DNA of 64,000 nt from assembly GCF_010093535.1 (NCBI RefSeq), contig NW_022985176.1, forward strand, positions 196,318 through 260,317, read 5' to 3'. The notes below the pieces were generated by a model, which saw only the letters and a list, made by a program, of their open reading frames with translations, was not told where the DNA came from and did no database searches. Position numbers and translations under genes: made by a program. Position 1 is the stretch's first letter; every line of letters starts with the position of its first letter. This document shows, in pieces, positions 1 through 10,265 of this stretch. The stretch comes from Lindgomyces ingoldianus (Eukaryota; Ascomycota; Dothideomycetes; Pleosporales; Lindgomycetaceae).

Positions 1-3000
1 TTCTGCAGGACTTATTCTTTTTAAGAAGTATATAATAGGCCTAATAGTCCTGTCTAGCTTAGTCTAGAAAAGAACTTCTGCTACTACATAGTCTAAGGCA
101 TTAGCTTTTATAAGTATTAGTAGTTTAAAGTTAAAGTAGTAGAGTATTAGGGCTTTAGTAAAGGCTTTTTTTAGCTAGTTAAAGGACTATTAGTAATTTA
201 AGTTAAAGTTAAATTAGACCTTTTTTTTAGTAAGTGTAATTATAGGGCTTACTAGCTGTAAGAAGTTATTAATAAATTATTAGTAAAAGTTAGTAAATTT
301 TATAAAGGCTTAAACATCTTTTACATTTTTTAAGTATTACTAATCTAGCATAGTCTAAACCTTAATAGGGTCTATTTAGATGCTATTTATAAAGATTACA
401 TATCCTAAATATGTAACCTTTAATTAGTAGAACTTGCATTTGTCTATGTTAAGTTACAGACCTGCTTTTTCTATAGCCTTTAGCACTAGGCGTATATGCT
501 GTTTATGCTCTAAAAGGCTATTACTGTAGATTAGAATATTATTAATATACGCAGTGCAGAACACGTCTAGGTAGGGTTAGAGCAAGTTGTTTACAAAATG
601 TTAAAAAGTACTAAGCACATTAGCTAAGCTAAAGGGCATTACTAGGTACTTAAATAGTCTGTATTAGGTTTAAAACACTATTAGCTACTTATTACCCTTT
701 ACTATTCTTAGCTTATTAAAGGTAGTAATAATATCTAACTTTATAAAATACTTTACTTTACTTAGTTAGCTTAGGGTTTCTTATAAAAAGGGAATTAAGT
801 ATTAGTTTTTAATAGTAATAGTATTTAGTCCTTAGTAGTTAACATAGAATTAAAGCCTACCCTTAAGTTTCTTTATAAATAGTATAAGTAACACTACTAG
901 TAAAAAGCTAGCTTAAATAAACCCTTTTTTTAGGTTCTTGTTAAGGTATTTTTAAAGCACTTTTAATTTATTTAGTAATATCTTATATAGTAGCCTATAA
1001 CTAAGTTATTTACTAGGCTTAAAAGTTATCTAGTAATTATATAGACATTATATTAAAAGCTTATTAGACTTATCTTAGAAAAAAACATGTAATAAGTTAT
1101 AGTAGTTTTAAAAGACTATTATTTTTAAGTTAGTGTGTTTTTAGAGAGCTAAAGCTTAGTCTATATTAGAAATTATAACTGCGTAGATTTTATAATCTAG
1201 TTATTAAGCTAAGGTTATAAATAGGGCAGGTTTTATATAGTAGATGTCTATTTACTGTTTAAGTCTTAGTTTATGTTTAAATTAGGTAAGTAAAGGTTTT
1301 TTAAAGGCTTTTTTTTTTTAGGTTTAAGTAGTTATTAAATTATTTTATATAGCCTATCTTAGTAAAAGGCCTAGCTTATTAGCCTTACTTAAGTAGTTCT
1401 TTTTTAGGTTATTAACAAGTAGGTTTAGAGACCTTTTATATTAAGTGCTATTTAGGTGTTGTTTAGGTGTAAGCGTAAGCATACATCTTAGCATTAGAAA
1501 AAGTTAAAGTTTAAAACTTACTCTTAGTAATTAAAAGTAACTTTATGCTAATACAGCTATAGTTATTTTAGAATTAGGTTATAATATCTTATGTTTATTA
1601 CATAGAGCTTAATCTACTCTTTATAGTGTTAGTAGGTAATTATAATAGTTGTAGTATAGAAAATAAAACCTTTTTTAAGTTATTTTTTATTAAATCTAGT
1701 TAAGTAAATTATTTAAGTAAGTAGTGTTAATTAAAGATTTAGTTTATGCGCTAGTTCTTTATTAATATAACTTATGCTATTTACTCCTAAGTTAATAAGA
1801 GCTTATATTAAGGCTAATATAGTTTTTTATTATAAACATATAGGAATATTAACTTAGTACTTCTAGTTATTAGTAGGGGACTTAGCCTATAGGTTAGTAA
1901 AGATCTAGTGTTAAATTAGTCCTAAGAGGCAACTTAGCCCTAGAACAAGCCTTTTTGTAGGCTCTTACTGCTATAGCTACAGCTACGTTAAGAGTAGTAA
2001 AAAAAATTAAGGCTTAAATATAAGTTAAAGCTCTTATAAAAATAAAATTAGAATAGTAAGAATCTTTAATAAGTGCTAGCAGCGCTACTTGTGTAGGCTT
2101 AAAAAAGAGGAATAAAGCAGTTTTAAAAAATATAACTATGCTTACTACACTTAAAGTATTAACTTTTTTTTTTATAATTTTTACACTTTTTAGAACTAAC
2201 TAGAGCATAATTTAAATTAATTTTTATTATATTAAAGTTCTTATTTATAACTGCGCTAGTTTAGGGGTGTATTAGGGCTTATACAAAGAAGAACCTTATG
2301 TTATTATTATAGGTAGTAATTAAGTTTACATACATGTTAAAGTTATTTAGAAGGGGTTCTCCTACTATAGCGCGTTACAGTTTAGTTAAGAGGGAGTTAT
2401 ATAAGGCTATAATTAGACCTATCTTATTTAGGCCTATATTAGATGTAAGTTAGCAGAACTTAGTAAAGTATAAAGTAAAGCTTTTTTTTTTTTATTATAA
2501 AGTGTTTAGGCAACTTAGAGCTATTAACTTTTTATTTAAGTCTTTATAAGTTACTTACAGGAACACTATAAATTAATCTAAGTTAATAATATCTTTATTT
2601 ATTAGTAAGTTAATTAAAGCTGTTATGTTATAGTTAAGTTAAAAGTAAGCATATAGTAACTAAAAGCATTTAGAGGGGAATTAGTCTACATTTCCTTTAA
2701 GTTTATATTAGAGCTTGTGTAAAAAGAAAAGTAGGTCTTTCTGTTTTTTATTAAACAGCAGGGGATTAAAGAGTTAGTTAGATTTTATTACTAAGTTAAA
2801 AAGGTTACAAGTTGTAAGCAGTATTAAGCAGAAAAAGGTTAAGCTATCTCTAGACTTCTAGGTAAGCTTTAAGGCTAGTAAGTTCTTAGTTCCTACTACT
2901 ATAACAAAAGTTAAGGCAGAAATAGACTGCTTAATAACATAAAGCTATTTTTTAAAGTCTTTTTAAAAAGCTTTAAAGCTTGTAATATAGCAGCTTTTTT

Positions 3001-3440
3001 ATAAAGTAAGTGCTTTTTAAAAGGCTTTTTAGCTTACTTTAATAGCTAAAAGTTATATAAGTACTAAGCTTATTAAATTAGATTTAGAGGCTATTCTTAG
3101 CTAGAGTTTTAACATAACATAATGTTATAATTATGCACAAGTAAGGTTATAGAGCTTCACAGAGGTCTAGTTTAATTACTATGTAAGGTATTATAGTAGG
3201 TATAAAATGTTGTGTAAGGAACAGAAAAGTTTAGAAAAAAATTAGTAATTAAATACTTAGCTTAAAAGTCTAAGCGCTTTAAGTATAAATTAAGCCTGTT
3301 CTAGGTTTAGTTAGTGTTAAGGCAGTTTATGCTTAAGTTTATGTCTGTGTTGTGTTGTGTTTATGTTAGACGTGCACTAATAATACTCTAGTACGCGTCT
3401 AATACAGTTATGTCTGGGATCCGAGGAGGATACCGTGACA
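1..3440 (-). mobile_element. RIP-degraded Ty3/gypsy LTR retrotransposon (truncated by window start)
   Basis: Read on the minus strand, this AT-rich block keeps the order of a gypsy polyprotein although every frame is full of stops. A gag-like stretch lies at about 2.2-3.2 kb and a damaged Cys/His knuckle near 2.15 kb. A protease with the DSG active site damaged lies near 1.78-1.83 kb (residues SYINKELAHKLN follow it). Reverse transcriptase runs from about 1.0 to 0.35 kb, where the catalytic YIDD appears as YINN (YINNILIYSN, near 530-560). No integrase lies between protease and RT, so the order is gypsy and not copia; RNase H and integrase would be left of the window. Nearly all lesions are C-to-T/G-to-A, as expected of RIP. 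The right end near 3440 reads TGTCACGG on the minus strand and may be the outer edge of the 5' LTR, but I found no second LTR or target duplication to confirm it. Confidence 0.75.
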
Positions 3441-4246
3441 AAAGGTAGTAGTTAGACTTTACCTAGTTCTTTATCCTACAACAACTAGAACTAATATGTT
3501 ATAAAAGACTTTTTTATTTAAAAGAGAGTAAAAGTTAATATTTTATAAGTTATTATTAAATTTTTTTTTTTTTATAAATTTAGTGTTTTTAGTTGCAGCA
3601 GTTAGCTGCCTTACACTTATAGTCTTTAACTAAATAATGTAATGTTAAGTAGTTTTTTTTTTAACTACTTTTTACTAAAAGTAGTAGAACTTATAGTTGT
3701 CTTATTCTTTACACTTTACTTATTCTTCCTGCTTATGCAGAGGGGTAGTTTAGCAAGTGTAATAGTTTGTAGTTTTGCAGGCTAAGGCTGTTCCTTACTA
3801 TAGGCATCTGTTGTAGTTCTTTTTCTATGTTAGCTACTAGCCTGCTTAGTGCTTATTGTCCTAATGTTTAACACAGTAACACTGTGTGCATTAGTACTAA
3901 GGGTATAGGCAATTATTAGGTCTATATAGGGTGTTAAGGGGGCTTTTCTAAGTCTACTAAGGGTATTCTTAAGTTTGTACTATCTGTACAGGATGCGCTT
4001 TCTATTAGCAATTGTTAGTGCTGTAGGCGTTGCTTCTGCAGAGTACGCACTAACTATAGCTTTGTTGCATTACTAGAGCCTTCTTGCTAATTATAAGGCT
4101 TAGAAGTAGCGTCTTAGGTTTTCTAAGTGCTAGTTCTAGGACTTTAAACCTAGTAGGCCTGCCTAGTCCTTCTAGCTTCTAGTCTCTAATTTTTACAAAA
4201 AACTACTATTATTTTTTTTATCTATAATATTATACTTAACTTTAGC
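3441..4246. other. AT-rich RIP-damaged stretch, no gene recognised
   Basis: No intact reading frame. The base composition and TpA richness match the flanking retroelement remains. It may be the downstream part of the gypsy element whose gag lies right of the Pogo insertion, since the two pieces abut once that insertion is removed, but I could not identify a domain. Confidence 0.5.
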
Positions 4247-4248
4247 TA

Positions 4249-4311
4249 ACGTACCTAACGGGTTGGCCGGCCACACGGGTTGGCCGGCCACTTTTGCCAA
4301 GCCCCCACTAA
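4249..4311 (+). repeat. Left terminal inverted repeat of the Pogo/Fot1 element
   Basis: Starts ACGTACCTAACGGG next to a TA target dinucleotide and pairs with 5318-5380. It contains a 14-bp direct duplication with palindromic GGCCGGCC cores. Confidence 0.9.
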
Positions 4312-5317
4312 CCTCTACCTATCTACATAATGCCTTAACAACAACACTAGATTAAATCTTCTAAAGAACGTTAGATATAGCTTGCTTTTTAGGCTCTTAA
4401 ATAAGACTTAAAACTCTTCTTGCAACGCGCTGCAGCTATCTATAATGTCTCTTACACAACACTAAGCAATTAACGCGCTAGACAGCCTTTATAAGCAGAA
4501 TGCTGGCCTAAATTAAGGAATCTAACTAAGCTTAAAGAGGAGGTAGTTATTAAGTACATACTTAAGCTTATTACGCGCAGATTTCTCCCTAGGCTTGCAG
4601 CTGTAGCTAATATAGCTAATTCCTTGCCTGTAGAGCGTAATCTAGGCTAGGTTAGCTTAAACTAGACTAGTATGTAGGTTAAGCACTGCTCTAAGTTTAT
4701 AATAAAGTTTAATTATAAGTATAATTATAAGAGAGCGCTTTATAAGGATCTAGAGGTTATCTAGGGCTAGTTTCGCCTAGTAGCTAACATAAAAGCTAAG
4801 TACAGTATCTAGGATAAAGACAGGTATAACTTTAACAAGTTAAGCTTTATAATAGGCTAGATATTAACTAGAGCAGTTATTATAGCTTTAGAGAGATAAG
4901 GACAGCTAAAGGTAATATAGTAAGGTAATAAGAAGTAGACAATAGTTATCTAAGGCATTAACGCAATAAGGTGGGCTATAAAATTATAAAGCTTTAAGTA
5001 GCAAATAAAGCTGCTATGTAACGTAAATTGCATAAAAAGAAGCAGATTTAGGCAGAAAAGACTTTAATAGTTAAGAATAGGGCTTGTCTAACTGCTCTAA
5101 AGGAGTTTAGAGCGCGTAGTAATAGGAAGAAGCTAAAGACACAAGTGCGCGCTAAAGGAGGTAAGCTAAGTTAAAGGTAATGCAGGTAGTGCAATTAAAC
5201 TAGGCATAACTTGCGTACATGTAAGCAAGTAGTAGAAGTAGACTCTAAATAATATCTTGTGTTGTATTACTTTATACAGGGCTAAAGTGGGCTGTTTTGC
5301 AAGAGAATAGGGTGGTT

Positions 5318-5380
5318 TTAGTGGGGGCTTGGCAAAAGTGGCCGGCCAACCTGTGTGGCCGGCCAACCCGTTAGGTACGT
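5318..5380 (-). repeat. Right terminal inverted repeat of the Pogo/Fot1 element
   Basis: Reverse complement of 4249-4311 with one transition difference. It is followed by the second TA at 5381-5382. Confidence 0.9.
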
Positions 5381-5382
5381 TA

Positions 5383-6983
5383 TTTATTATATTATATTAA
5401 AAGTAAGGTAGTTATTACTAATATTTATCTAGTAAAGCAAGACTATATAATAGCTTAAGTAGTTATACTATAGTCTACACTTCTAGCATTTACATTCCTA
5501 AAATTATTAGAAAAGTTCTTATACTAAGGTGCTAGAGGTCTAGTTTTAAAGAGGGAACTACTTTTTCTTTTTCTTAATATTTATAATGTATCCTTAGATC
5601 TAAGTCTTCTCTTTATATTTTTTAAGAATTATAAGATTCTGTAACACTATGTCTAAGCTACTAAAGTTTTATATAGTTACTTTTTAATACACCTTAAAAT
5701 AGTTACTTAAAAAGTAGTTCTCTTTGTATTACTAGTAGAGTCTATTATTTAATTTTTCTAAGATTTCTTCTTTTATAAGGCTATATTTAGCAGTAATAGC
5801 TTTTTTTATTATAGTAGTATTTTTATTCTCTTCTTTTTAAAAGTTTAGGTAATTTTAGCAGAAGTGTTCTACTTTTTTATAGTTTAAGTAGGCCTTGTTT
5901 TCTAACTACTTTTATTATTCCTTTATTAATAGTAGCCTTTTACGCCTTAAAACTTAGTTCTTTCTTAAAAAGAGGCTTTATATATGCTTTACATAACTAA
6001 AGTTTATTAGTTTTTTATTATATTATAAAAGCCTTTTTTTTTTTAGAATAAACTTTAGTTTTTATAAAGTTTTTTTTTTTTTATTCTCTTTTACATTCTC
6101 TATAGCAGTTATTATAAGTTGTTACTTTTATAATATAATTATTAAAAGTAGTTAGCTTATTTATGTGCATAAATTTATCTTTTACTTTATTATTTAATCT
6201 ATTATAAAACATATAGCATAGGGCCTTTTAGTTGCTCTATCTGCAGATAGCTAGCTGTTCTCTAAAGCAGGCAGCATAGTTCTAGACTATTTTATTTGCT
6301 TATTTTATAGTATCTAGCTTATTAGCTATAATTCTTTTCTTATCTAAAGTTTTATAAATAGCTGTTAGGGCTGCTTTAAAATTTTTAAAGCTACTAAACA
6401 CTTTCTTTATTTTAAAGTTAAGTAGTATACTATTAGCTCTAAAATCTATCTAATTATCTGCGTGTAGTTAGAACTAAATTACAGGAGGTTCTTCTAGGTG
6501 TAATCTTATCTAGGATATTATTTCTATGTTAGTTTAAAATGCTCTTTAATTATATTACATATAAAAGTAATATTTTATAAAAAATAGTTAAAGATCTTTT
6601 AGTCATCTTTTAAAAGGCTTTAAAAGGGCTAGTCTTAAAGTCTTTTTAGCTATGTTACTTACTTTTTTAGTAAAGATGTTTTAAACTTTTGCTAGCTTTA
6701 CTTATAGTTTATGTATTTAGTAGGCATAATTAGTAGCTTCTTAGAGGCCTAATAATCTAGAAGACTTTTATAATTCTATTACTTTCTAGTAAAAGGTAGT
6801 AACTTTTTATTAGAGGTTTACTAATTTACTAATTTTTTTACTAATTTGCTAGAGTTTTTTAATGTTATTCTAGATTATGTTAATTTGTTCTACTAAGATA
6901 GCTTTGCTTTAACTAGGAACCTCTGTAGATCCTAATAGGGCTGTGTAGGCTATGTTAGAATCTGTATTGTGTTGTGTAGTTAT
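5383..6983 (-). mobile_element. RIP-degraded gypsy-type gag region
   Basis: On the minus strand one frame reads through many TAG/TAA stops as a retrotransposon gag: a coiled N-terminal part, a capsid-like segment and, near 5.86-5.91 kb, a nucleocapsid knuckle of spacing C-x2-C-x4-H-x4-C in which the cysteines have become tyrosine (TGC to TAC). The initiator appears as ATA near 6983, consistent with ATG-to-ATA decay. It ends against the Pogo insertion. I assign it to gypsy from the gag and knuckle organisation; the pol part was not found here. Confidence 0.65.
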
Positions 6984-7008
6984 ACTTTTTAGAGGGGGTA
7001 GTGTTTAA

Positions 7009-7315
7009 TGTTACAATCCTTGCTTTAGGGAAGCGCTTAGGTCTAATTATATTCTTAGGGGTGAGTAGGACAGGTAGCAAGAGGCTAATCTAGTAGGGTG
7101 TACAGTCCCACGTACAGGCTAATAGGCTAGTGGAGGAGGGGAGAGTGACCAGATTGTGGTTTGCCCTGTATGCAGCAGTATAGAGGCTAGGCTAAACAGT
7201 CCTGTTAGACAGAATTAGAGGTATATATAGTGCAAGATATACAAATAGTATTGCAGCTTGTTGTAAAGCTAAATGCTACTTAGTCTATGTAGAGATAAAC
7301 TAAACATTAAACACA
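7009..7315 (-). repeat. Possible LTR of the gypsy element carrying the 5.4-7.0 kb gag
   Basis: The segment lies just upstream of the gag on the minus strand and has TG/CA ends (TGTTACAATCC at the left, TTAAACACA at the right). A TATATATA-type sequence lies at about 7230. No clear primer-binding site or target duplication was found, so the boundaries are tentative. Confidence 0.35.
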
Positions 7316-7439
7316 CCTTCTAAAGGTTATTTAATGTAGAAACTATATACATGTGTAAGGACTGCTAAGGCAAGTTTAGACAAGTTTAACAAGTTTAGCT
7401 GTTCTTGCTGTATTGCTAACTTGTTTAAGCTTGCTAAAC

Positions 7440-7860
7440 TTGCTAAGGCCTTCTTAGGACTTGCGTCCTACTTTCCTATTAGACAACGCATTCTTCTATT
7501 ACCGCAGGCAACCGTGCTGCCTCCGTGTCGTCCGACTGGTCCATAAGCGAGCCCTGTCCCAATCCAGCTAGATTGTGGAGCACTGCTGGTGGAGTTACGC
7601 TGGTCCAACCGTAGACCGTAACAGATAGAATAGTAGGTAGCATAGATAGCACTAAGAGCAAGCTTTTAGAGAAAGATAGAAGTGTATTGTAAGAGAGACA
7701 AATCGCTGCTAAGCCTCGCTTGTTAGGATTTATGCTTATATACAAAGCACAGGTCATGTGACCTCTAAACAGGTAAGGGGAGGCTATACTAGCCTGTTCT
7801 AGGACATCTAGCGTTATATTATCCCCCCTTATAGTAGTTCTATAACTTAGAGGATAAAAC
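7440..7860. repeat. GC-richer LTR-like patch within RIP-ed DNA
   Basis: This patch is much less AT-rich than both sides. On the minus strand it reads like an LTR or leader, with a TATATAAGC box (about 7735-7745) and TGTTACGG further downstream. An apparent 92-codon frame here (7479-7757, minus) has no recognisable protein character and is probably fortuitous. Confidence 0.3.
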
Positions 7861-8408
7861 AGATAATAATAAGCCTAAGTAGCATAATAAAGTGTTATAT
7901 AATGCTTTAAAAGCTTACTTTTACCTATTTTAGTTAACTTTATATAAGTTTATTTAAAAATAACTTAGAGTTATTAAGTAAAAGTAAAGTAAAAGTATAA
8001 AGTAAAAGTAAAAGTAAAATAGTAGTATATTTTACGCTAATAAAGTAGTAGTTAGGATAGTATATATAGAGTCTAACTATTTAAAAAGTCTATCTTCTTT
8101 ACACCTTTGCCCTCTTTATAGGTTAGAATTTAGAAAATTTTAAACTTTTTAAAGTAAGTATATTTTAAGCTACTTTAGCGTAATCTAGCCTAAAAGAGTG
8201 CTAATAAGCTTTAATAGTCTTATCTTACTTTACTTACGCCTACTTATTACTTACTTTACTTTTAGCTTTTTCTTTTATGCTTAACTTTACTTAATAACTT
8301 AAAAATAAACCTTTATAGGTTACTTTATTATAATTTAGCTATAGTTTTTTTTAAAAAAATTAATTAGCCTTAGCTAATATAAACTTATATTTTAATAACT
8401 CTTATATT
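7861..8408. other. AT-rich sequence with an AAAGT-type microsatellite at 7978-8020
   Basis: No gene seen. Low-complexity AAAGT/AAAAGT repeats occupy about 43 bp and the rest resembles RIP-ed repeat DNA. Confidence 0.6.
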
Positions 8409-8632
8409 TAATATGTTAACAAAATGTTCTATAAGAGCATTATAAATAAAAGTAGTAGTTGGGCATCCTAGACAGGTAATACTTTGAACTAGACCTACAG
8501 CATACTAGACCCGTCGCTACCAGCGCTGCCGTGCCTGACTCTCTAGAGAAGTATATAGCCAGTTGTAGAAGCCCTCTTTAGATAGCAGAGGATCGCCTTA
8601 GAAATTAGGCGGGTACTAATTGTACTCCTATG
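8409..8632 (-). repeat. Possible LTR at the edge of the gene island
   Basis: The segment starts TGTTAAC and ends ATGTCACA on the plus strand, so both strands have TG...CA ends. It is partly GC-balanced with a TATATA-type box near 8552. No target duplication was found. It marks the transition from RIP-ed DNA to the gene island. Confidence 0.3.
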
Positions 8633-9036
8633 TCACAGTCACGCCCTTGTTAGTTAATACACCTCTTGATTGCAAAGTGTATACCCTGTTTTTTACACTA
8701 ACACTCTCTTACTCTCATTTGCTCACGCTCTGATTTGTACAATTTCATTTAAGGATTATGAAGGCGCTGGGAAGAGATCTATAGAGATGGGCGCAGAATT
8801 AGGGACTCTCAGAGTTTGTATTAAAATATCATTCAGTATGCGAGGGGAGAGAACAGTAGCACATGTAATATATCTCAGGGCTAAATATCAAAAATTTAAA
8901 CAAAATGAGGGTGTAATGTAGTGTGTGGTACTTTCTCACGTACCGAAAATGGCAATTCAGGTATTATCAAAAGAATTTCTAACAATTATCGCGGGAACTC
9001 CGTGAATTCGGGATGAGGGCAACAGACATTGATGAC

Positions 9037-9951
9037 TCATTCTTCGACGTCCTCATCATCATGTTGTACCTTGCCAAACTTCCAATCAACATAGTTTTGG
9101 GGGAACTGTATCTCAACCAAATCCTTCAATTTATCCTCGCTCTTGTATTCATCCAAAGTTTCCGGGGGAATTGGTTCCTCTGCCTGCTCATTCTCCTCTG
9201 GATCATAAGTCATTGGTTCTGAGAATACGCTGTCCCACCACATAGGCAAGGAGTTAGCTAGAGCCCAGGTCTTATCGACTTCGACGTGGACCTTGGCGTT
9301 GCAAATGAATTCGTCTTCCCACGGGCGGATTAAAATTGCGACTATGTGGCAGACTGGAGGCACGCCATTCTTGACAATGCTACCTTTAACGGGGCCCGAA
9401 GCTTCAAATGTCCATAGACCTGCGTTTGGAGTTCGACCGCGCTGAGTGGAGGAGTGTCTAGTGCCAGTGGCGAGGGCATAGAACTCGAGTGGCTGATCTA
9501 ACTCCTGCTCCCGACTTCCTTCGAACCCGCCTTCTGCATGTGCCATGTCGGCGCCAACTTTTACACCAAATTTGCTGCCTCTGTGTGATTTGAATTTGGC
9601 AGATCCTTGTTTGCATTCGAGTTTGAACCCTCGCTCTCCGGGACAGGTTTTGAGGAGTCGCGGGTCTGGGTCCGCTTTGGCAGCGGCCTTCTTCCGAAAC
9701 ACGAGCTCAACCTCCAGTTTTGATATCGGTCTTGCGCGCGACGCAACCGCAACGACCTTGTAGACAAGTAGGCTTGCCTTCTCTTTCTTGTCGTTCACCA
9801 TCATATGCCCATGCACCGCGATATACGATGTCACCTCATACCTGACACCACCTCGTTTCCCCTTCGCGAGATATTCCCCGAAATCCTTCCCATGAAGCGT
9901 TCCATCTAGCGAAGGGTCCGATTCAAACTCGAGGGCGATAGTTTGAGGCAT
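9037..9951 (-). CDS. Uncharacterised protein, 304 aa, divergent from the ANK-S8 protease gene
   Basis: I do not recognise this family. The open frame extends upstream to 10134, but the start MPQTIALEF at 9951 is preferred because the upstream residues look like translated leader and are Cys/His/Leu-rich without being a clean signal peptide. The protein is hydrophilic with an N-terminal beta-rich half (alternating VRYEVTSYIAVHG-like strands) and a basic K/R-rich middle (about residues 85-130). It ends in a strongly acidic tail (HDDEDVEE). There is no signal peptide, membrane segment or catalytic motif, so a cytosolic or nuclear protein is likely. It lies 314 bp from and divergent to the ANK-S8 protease gene, which could mean shared regulation. 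Codon use and GC content match the island, so it is not a RIP-ed relic. Confidence 0.6.
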   Translation of the reverse strand: MPQTIALEFESDPSLDGTLHGKDFGEYLAKGKRGGVRYEVTSYIAVHGHMMVNDKKEKASLLVYKVVAVASRARPISKLEVELVFRKKAAAKADPDPRLLKTCPGERGFKLECKQGSAKFKSHRGSKFGVKVGADMAHAEGGFEGSREQELDQPLEFYALATGTRHSSTQRGRTPNAGLWTFEASGPVKGSIVKNGVPPVCHIVAILIRPWEDEFICNAKVHVEVDKTWALANSLPMWWDSVFSEPMTYDPEENEQAEEPIPPETLDEYKSEDKLKDLVEIQFPQNYVDWKFGKVQHDDEDVEE

Positions 9952-10265
9952 ATTCTCGTACCGAACGGTCTTAAAAAGATAGAAGCGTCTGATCCGGAGG
10001 AGCGCGCTCGTAAGTACGTCGTGCTTAGATGCCTTATGTTGGGTGATGGAGCATAAAACACAACCGGTATGCGAAAAGTGGGATTTGAGCACTGGGGTAG
10101 CGATAAGTGGCCCGATAATTAGGCTGAAAAGCAATGCATCGAAGGGTGGGGCAGAAAAAGCAGAGAGAGCAGAGCCTTAGCCTTGTCGAATTTTGGATGC
10201 CCACAACCTCGACACCTTGACTATTTACTACCCAGCTGTACATTTATTCAGAAAGCACTGGCGCG
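9952..10265. promoter_or_regulatory. Divergent intergenic region between two genes
   Basis: 314 bp separate the proposed start codons of the minus-strand unknown gene and the plus-strand ANK-S8 gene. It must hold both promoters unless the minus gene starts further upstream. I see no unambiguous TATA box or operator. Confidence 0.4.

Larger units (their letters stand above)
4249..5380 (+). mobile_element. Non-autonomous Pogo/Fot1-type (Tc1-mariner) DNA transposon, internally deleted
   Basis: The element has near-perfect 63-bp terminal inverted repeats (4249-4311 and 5318-5380, one mismatch). It is flanked by the TA dinucleotide (4247-4248 and 5381-5382) that Tc1-mariner elements duplicate. 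Each TIR contains two direct copies of GGTTGGCCGGCCAC. The plus strand from an ATG at 4330 reads as a Pogo/Fot1 transposase with RIP-type stops: an N-terminal helix-turn-helix (residues LAFQALK-like), then YNFNKLSF and a V-I-Q-G-I-N-A segment near 4930-4960, then directly a lysine/arginine-rich tail ending near 5175. Autonomous Fot1 relatives are about 1.9 kb; at 1.13 kb most of the DDE catalytic core is missing, so it could move only in trans. It sits beside or within a gypsy remnant. A second copy lies at 37736. Confidence 0.88.

Noticed and set aside
3441..4246. Protein-coding gene candidates in the AT-rich block
   Set aside because: No frame longer than a few dozen codons without RIP-type stops; no domain recognised.
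7479..7757. 92-codon minus ORF in a GC-richer patch
   Set aside because: The patch has LTR-like promoter features; the frame is better explained as translated LTR.
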